Positions 33,708 to 36,123 of a DNA stretch of 36,123 nucleotides are shown piece after piece (position 1 is the first letter of the stretch; the number at the start of each line of letters is the position of its first letter). Both the position numbers and the translations under genes were made by a program. Source of the DNA: Helicobacteraceae bacterium (GTDB lineage: Bacteria; Campylobacterota; Campylobacteria; Campylobacterales; Helicobacteraceae); the NCBI GenBank assembly GCA_900766555.1, contig CAAFVR010000026.1, positions 1-36,123 of the forward strand, written 5' to 3'. Under the pieces are notes generated by a model. The model ran no database searches. It was given only the letters and a program-made list of their open reading frames with translations, and was not told where the DNA came from.

Positions 33708-35210
33708 ATGCTAAAGGTGGCTATTTTATGTGGTGGCAGCGGAACTAGGCTTTGGCCATTATCGCGGACGAATTTCCCAAAGCAGTTTAGTAAAATCATT
33801 GGCGATTATTCGCTTTTTCAAGCCTGCCTTTTGCGCAATGCGCCATTATTGGAGGAAATTTTTGCGCCAGAATTTGGGAGTGAGCGCGCATTAGAGGTCA
33901 TATCAAATGAGAAATTCCAATTTTTGATAGAAGACCAAGCAAGCGAAGTTGGCGTGAAATTACATTCACTATTGTTGGAATCTTCGCCCAAAAATACGGC
34001 AGCGGCTATTTGTTTATGTTGTTTAAATTCAAAGCCAGATGATTTAATATTAGTTTTGCCAAGCGATCACATTATAAGTTCGCAAAATAGCTATATTGAG
34101 GCCATAAAAAGCGCGCTAGATAAAGCCAAAGAGGGCTATATCACAACAATTGGGATCGCGCCAAATTCGCCGCATACGGGCTATGGATATATACAAATTG
34201 GGGAGAAAATAACTTTCAAAGAAAAGCCAGATATTAAAACTGCGCAAAAATATTTGCAAGAAGGCGGCTATTTCTGGAATGCGGGGATATTCGCCTTTAG
34301 ATCTGATGTGATGCTTCAAGCCATGGTTGAATTTGAGAGTGAGATATTTAATGCTTGCAAAAGTGCATTTGAGAGCGCAAAAGTAAATGCAAAAGAGAGC
34401 TCATGTGCAACAAATGCGACTGCTTTGCGCATAAATACGGACGCTATAAAAGAGCAAAGCATTGATTTTGCGATTATGGAGCGCGCAGATAATATCACTT
34501 GCGTATGTGCGAATTTTGACTGGAACGATGTAGGCAGCTTTGATTCATTAGCTCAAGAATTTGACAAAGATGCGATAAAACAAATACAAGGCCAAGTGCG
34601 CGAAACTAAATCGGATCTGGTCGCCAAGAACACTAAGTCCGGTCGCGCGGTAAATACGGTAAATACGGGAAGTGCGGCACAGGTGGTTTCAAAAAATTCG
34701 AGTAATAATTTCATACATTCAAATAGGCTTGTGGCCACAATTGGCGTGGATGACATGGTTGTAATTGATAGTCATGACGCGCTTTTATTGGCCAAAAAGG
34801 GGCAAAGTCAAGATGTCAAAAGTTTGATTCCACTTATTAAAAATATCGACCCAAATATATGCGATTATCATAATACGACGCATCGCCCATGGGGGAGTTA
34901 TAGCGTGCTATTAGAATCTAGTGGCTATAAAATTAAAAAAATTTTGGTGCATCCAAATAAGCGCTTGAGTTTGCAAAAACATGCGCATAGATCTGAACAC
35001 TGGGTCGTAGCAAGCGGGTTGGCGCAAATTACGATAGAGGATAAAATATTTACTTTATGCGTAAATGAAAGTACTTTTATACCAATTGGTAAGCTACATC
35101 GCCTAGAAAATATAGGCAAAATCGACTTGGTAATTATTGAAGTCCAGCTTGGAGAATATTTGGGCGAGGATGATATTGTGCGAGTTGAGGATGATTTTGC
35201 TAGATGCTAA
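33708..35210 (+). CDS. manC: Mannose-1-phosphate guanylyltransferase / mannose-6-phosphate isomerase
   Basis: This 500-residue bifunctional enzyme has an N-terminal nucleotidyltransferase with GGSGTRLWPLSR at 9-20, LPSDHII and FWNAGIF. The C-terminal cupin isomerase domain (RPWGSYSVL, HPNKRLSLQKHAHRSEHW, FIPIGKLHRLEN) is complete. It makes GDP-mannose for gmd. The ATG at 33708 is preferred over TTG 33702 by distance from AAGG. Between the domains, residues about 290-330 form a Ser/Asn/Thr-rich linker, longer than usual, with a 9-bp tandem duplication at 34649-34666 (VNTVNT). Confidence 0.95.
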   Translation: MLKVAILCGGSGTRLWPLSRTNFPKQFSKIIGDYSLFQACLLRNAPLLEEIFAPEFGSERALEVISNEKFQFLIEDQASEVGVKLHSLLLESSPKNTAAAICLCCLNSKPDDLILVLPSDHIISSQNSYIEAIKSALDKAKEGYITTIGIAPNSPHTGYGYIQIGEKITFKEKPDIKTAQKYLQEGGYFWNAGIFAFRSDVMLQAMVEFESEIFNACKSAFESAKVNAKESSCATNATALRINTDAIKEQSIDFAIMERADNITCVCANFDWNDVGSFDSLAQEFDKDAIKQIQGQVRETKSDLVAKNTKSGRAVNTVNTGSAAQVVSKNSSNNFIHSNRLVATIGVDDMVVIDSHDALLLAKKGQSQDVKSLIPLIKNIDPNICDYHNTTHRPWGSYSVLLESSGYKIKKILVHPNKRLSLQKHAHRSEHWVVASGLAQITIEDKIFTLCVNESTFIPIGKLHRLENIGKIDLVIIEVQLGEYLGEDDIVRVEDDFARC

Positions 35211-35235
35211 GAACGCATTTTGCTTCAGCAGGGGT

Positions 35236-36123
35236 ATGAAAAAGATAGCCCTCTCATTTGTGCTGCTTGATGCTTTACTTGCCAATACAATAATAAGTGG
35301 CGCATCAAATCAAAGCGTAAATCAAATCAAAAATAGCTATGACAAAGATACGACAGAAAATGTTGATATAGATCTGACTGGCACGCCAAATGGAAATAAT
35401 GGCTTTGAGGATTGCCGCCCGCCTGGGAATGATAATTCTTGCTATTCTGGCGCGATTTTTAAAGATTATGACACATTGAATCTCACAAATAATGCCAAGC
35501 TCACCGTAAATGTCACAGCCAAAGGTAATTATGGTTCATGGGCGGCAGTATTTTTCCGCGGCGATGGCGGCAAGACTTATAGTATCAATGGCGGCACATT
35601 TAATTTGAATTTGCTTTCGTTGCCAGATCCGAACTCTGACCTGCCAGTTGAGGGCGTTTTTATAACGCGTAGGCGCGCAACGGATCTGAGCGTGAATTTC
35701 AATTTCAATAGCGATGTAAATGTTAAGGCCACAAAAGATTTTTATATCACGCGCGGGATTTTCAACGTTAATGACGGCAACGGCGGCTATAGCTTTAATA
35801 GAAATACCGTTATTGATGTCTCACAAATGCAGATTTCAAAGGGCTGGAAAGGATCTGGAGTAGGCTTTAGGAGTATCACTTCTGTTGGCGGAAATGGCTA
35901 TTTTTATGTGAACTATGATAAAAATAAAAAGACTACGATAAATCGCAATAATATCGTGCAATTAAAAGGCGATATCGCAGTTGAGCAAACCACGACGGCC
36001 ACAAGCGAAGTTATTCTCCATCTCACAAATAAGCAAAGCTTTTTGGAGGGGAGGTTTTCTTTGCAGGGACAGGCGAATGCGGAGTTATTGTTAGATAATG
36101 GCGGAAAGTGGTTTTTATTAGCA
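35236..36123 (+). CDS. N-terminal part of an autotransporter-like surface protein (continues beyond window)
   Basis: The frame from ATG 35236 is open to the window end, 296 codons. It begins with MKKIALSFVLLDALLANTIISGAS, a plausible signal peptide, then a Gly/Asn/Thr-rich sequence of short alternating strands (LNLTNNAKLTVNVTAKGNYG, YSINGGTFNLNLL, VNFNFNSDVNVKATKDFYITRGIF) typical of beta-helical passenger domains. The barrel, if present, lies outside. GGGG six bases before the ATG could act as the ribosome site; only 25 bp separate it from manC. Role is unknown: adhesin or VacA/Hsr-like surface-layer protein are possibilities by style only. Confidence 0.7.
   Translation, partial: MKKIALSFVLLDALLANTIISGASNQSVNQIKNSYDKDTTENVDIDLTGTPNGNNGFEDCRPPGNDNSCYSGAIFKDYDTLNLTNNAKLTVNVTAKGNYGSWAAVFFRGDGGKTYSINGGTFNLNLLSLPDPNSDLPVEGVFITRRRATDLSVNFNFNSDVNVKATKDFYITRGIFNVNDGNGGYSFNRNTVIDVSQMQISKGWKGSGVGFRSITSVGGNGYFYVNYDKNKKTTINRNNIVQLKGDIAVEQTTTATSEVILHLTNKQSFLEGRFSLQGQANAELLLDNGGKWFLLA

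Larger units (their letters stand above)
180..35687. repeat. Dispersed short motif CGGATCT / AGATCCG, about 50 copies
   Basis: By eye I counted 51 copies, 28 as CGGATCT and 23 as AGATCCG, spread over the whole window in genes and gaps, the first at 180-186 and the last at 35681-35687. The base after the T is nearly always A or G. The ten-base form CGGATCTAGC is perfect near 5292, 5518, 11239, 15329 and 31133 on the plus strand and near 23239 and 31674 on the minus strand. At about 38% GC some 3 copies of the 7-mer are expected. Density and even strand use resemble DNA uptake sequences; function unproven. Confidence 0.75.

Noticed and set aside
1..36123. CRISPR arrays, tRNA or rRNA genes, insertion sequences, integrases
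   Set aside because: None seen on either strand by reading; short dispersed motifs here are not regularly spaced and have no spacer structure.

Overview
The window is AT-rich, gene-dense bacterial DNA that looks like Helicobacter or a close relative (Campylobacterota). The grounds are three large Hof-like outer-membrane proteins in a row, a cbpA-hspR pair, a diheme cytochrome c1 in the petABC set, the acpP-fabF-accA block, heavy overlap of neighbouring genes, TTG/GTG starts on several genes, and a long poly-G tract inside a surface-protein gene. I cannot name the species. No rRNA, tRNA, CRISPR array, insertion sequence or prophage was seen, and no gap between genes exceeds about 260 bases.

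Layout. Positions 1-121: end of an autotransporter-like barrel. 151-8356: a TehA/SLAC1-type channel, then a tight plus-strand run of an MscS channel, an unknown membrane protein, mrdA (PBP2), miaA, pepF and a small unknown protein. 8614-10482 (minus): cbpA-hspR plus a secreted Sel1-like protein as the third gene. 10625-16224 (plus): five consecutive outer-membrane protein genes; the fourth carries a run of 13 G and is out of frame as sequenced. 16221-19329 (minus): thiB-thiP-thiQ thiamine importer under a TPP riboswitch that begins at the stop codon of lspA. 19936-22642 (minus): petA-petB-petC, the bc1 complex. 22761-25694 (minus): a TonB-dependent receptor of the haem/transferrin type, broken by one in-frame TAA. 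25786-32430 (plus): lepA, acpP-fabF-accA, mnmA, cfa. 32564-35210: divergent gmd and manC, which make GDP-mannose and its 4-keto-6-deoxy derivative for surface glycans. 35236 to the end: start of an autotransporter-like surface protein.

The most unusual signal is not a gene. The 7-mer CGGATCT (reverse complement AGATCCG) occurs about 50 times by eye count, on both strands, against roughly 3 expected from base composition. It is often extended to CGGATCTAGC. It occurs in several reading frames with otherwise uncommon codons, and near-palindromic copies sit directly on the stop codons of mnmA and cfa. This is how DNA uptake sequences behave in Neisseria and Pasteurellaceae; I know of no such element described in this group. 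Other points worth checking are the phase-variable outer-membrane gene and its coupled paralogue, the readable switching mechanism of the TPP riboswitch, and the nonsense codon in the TonB-dependent receptor.
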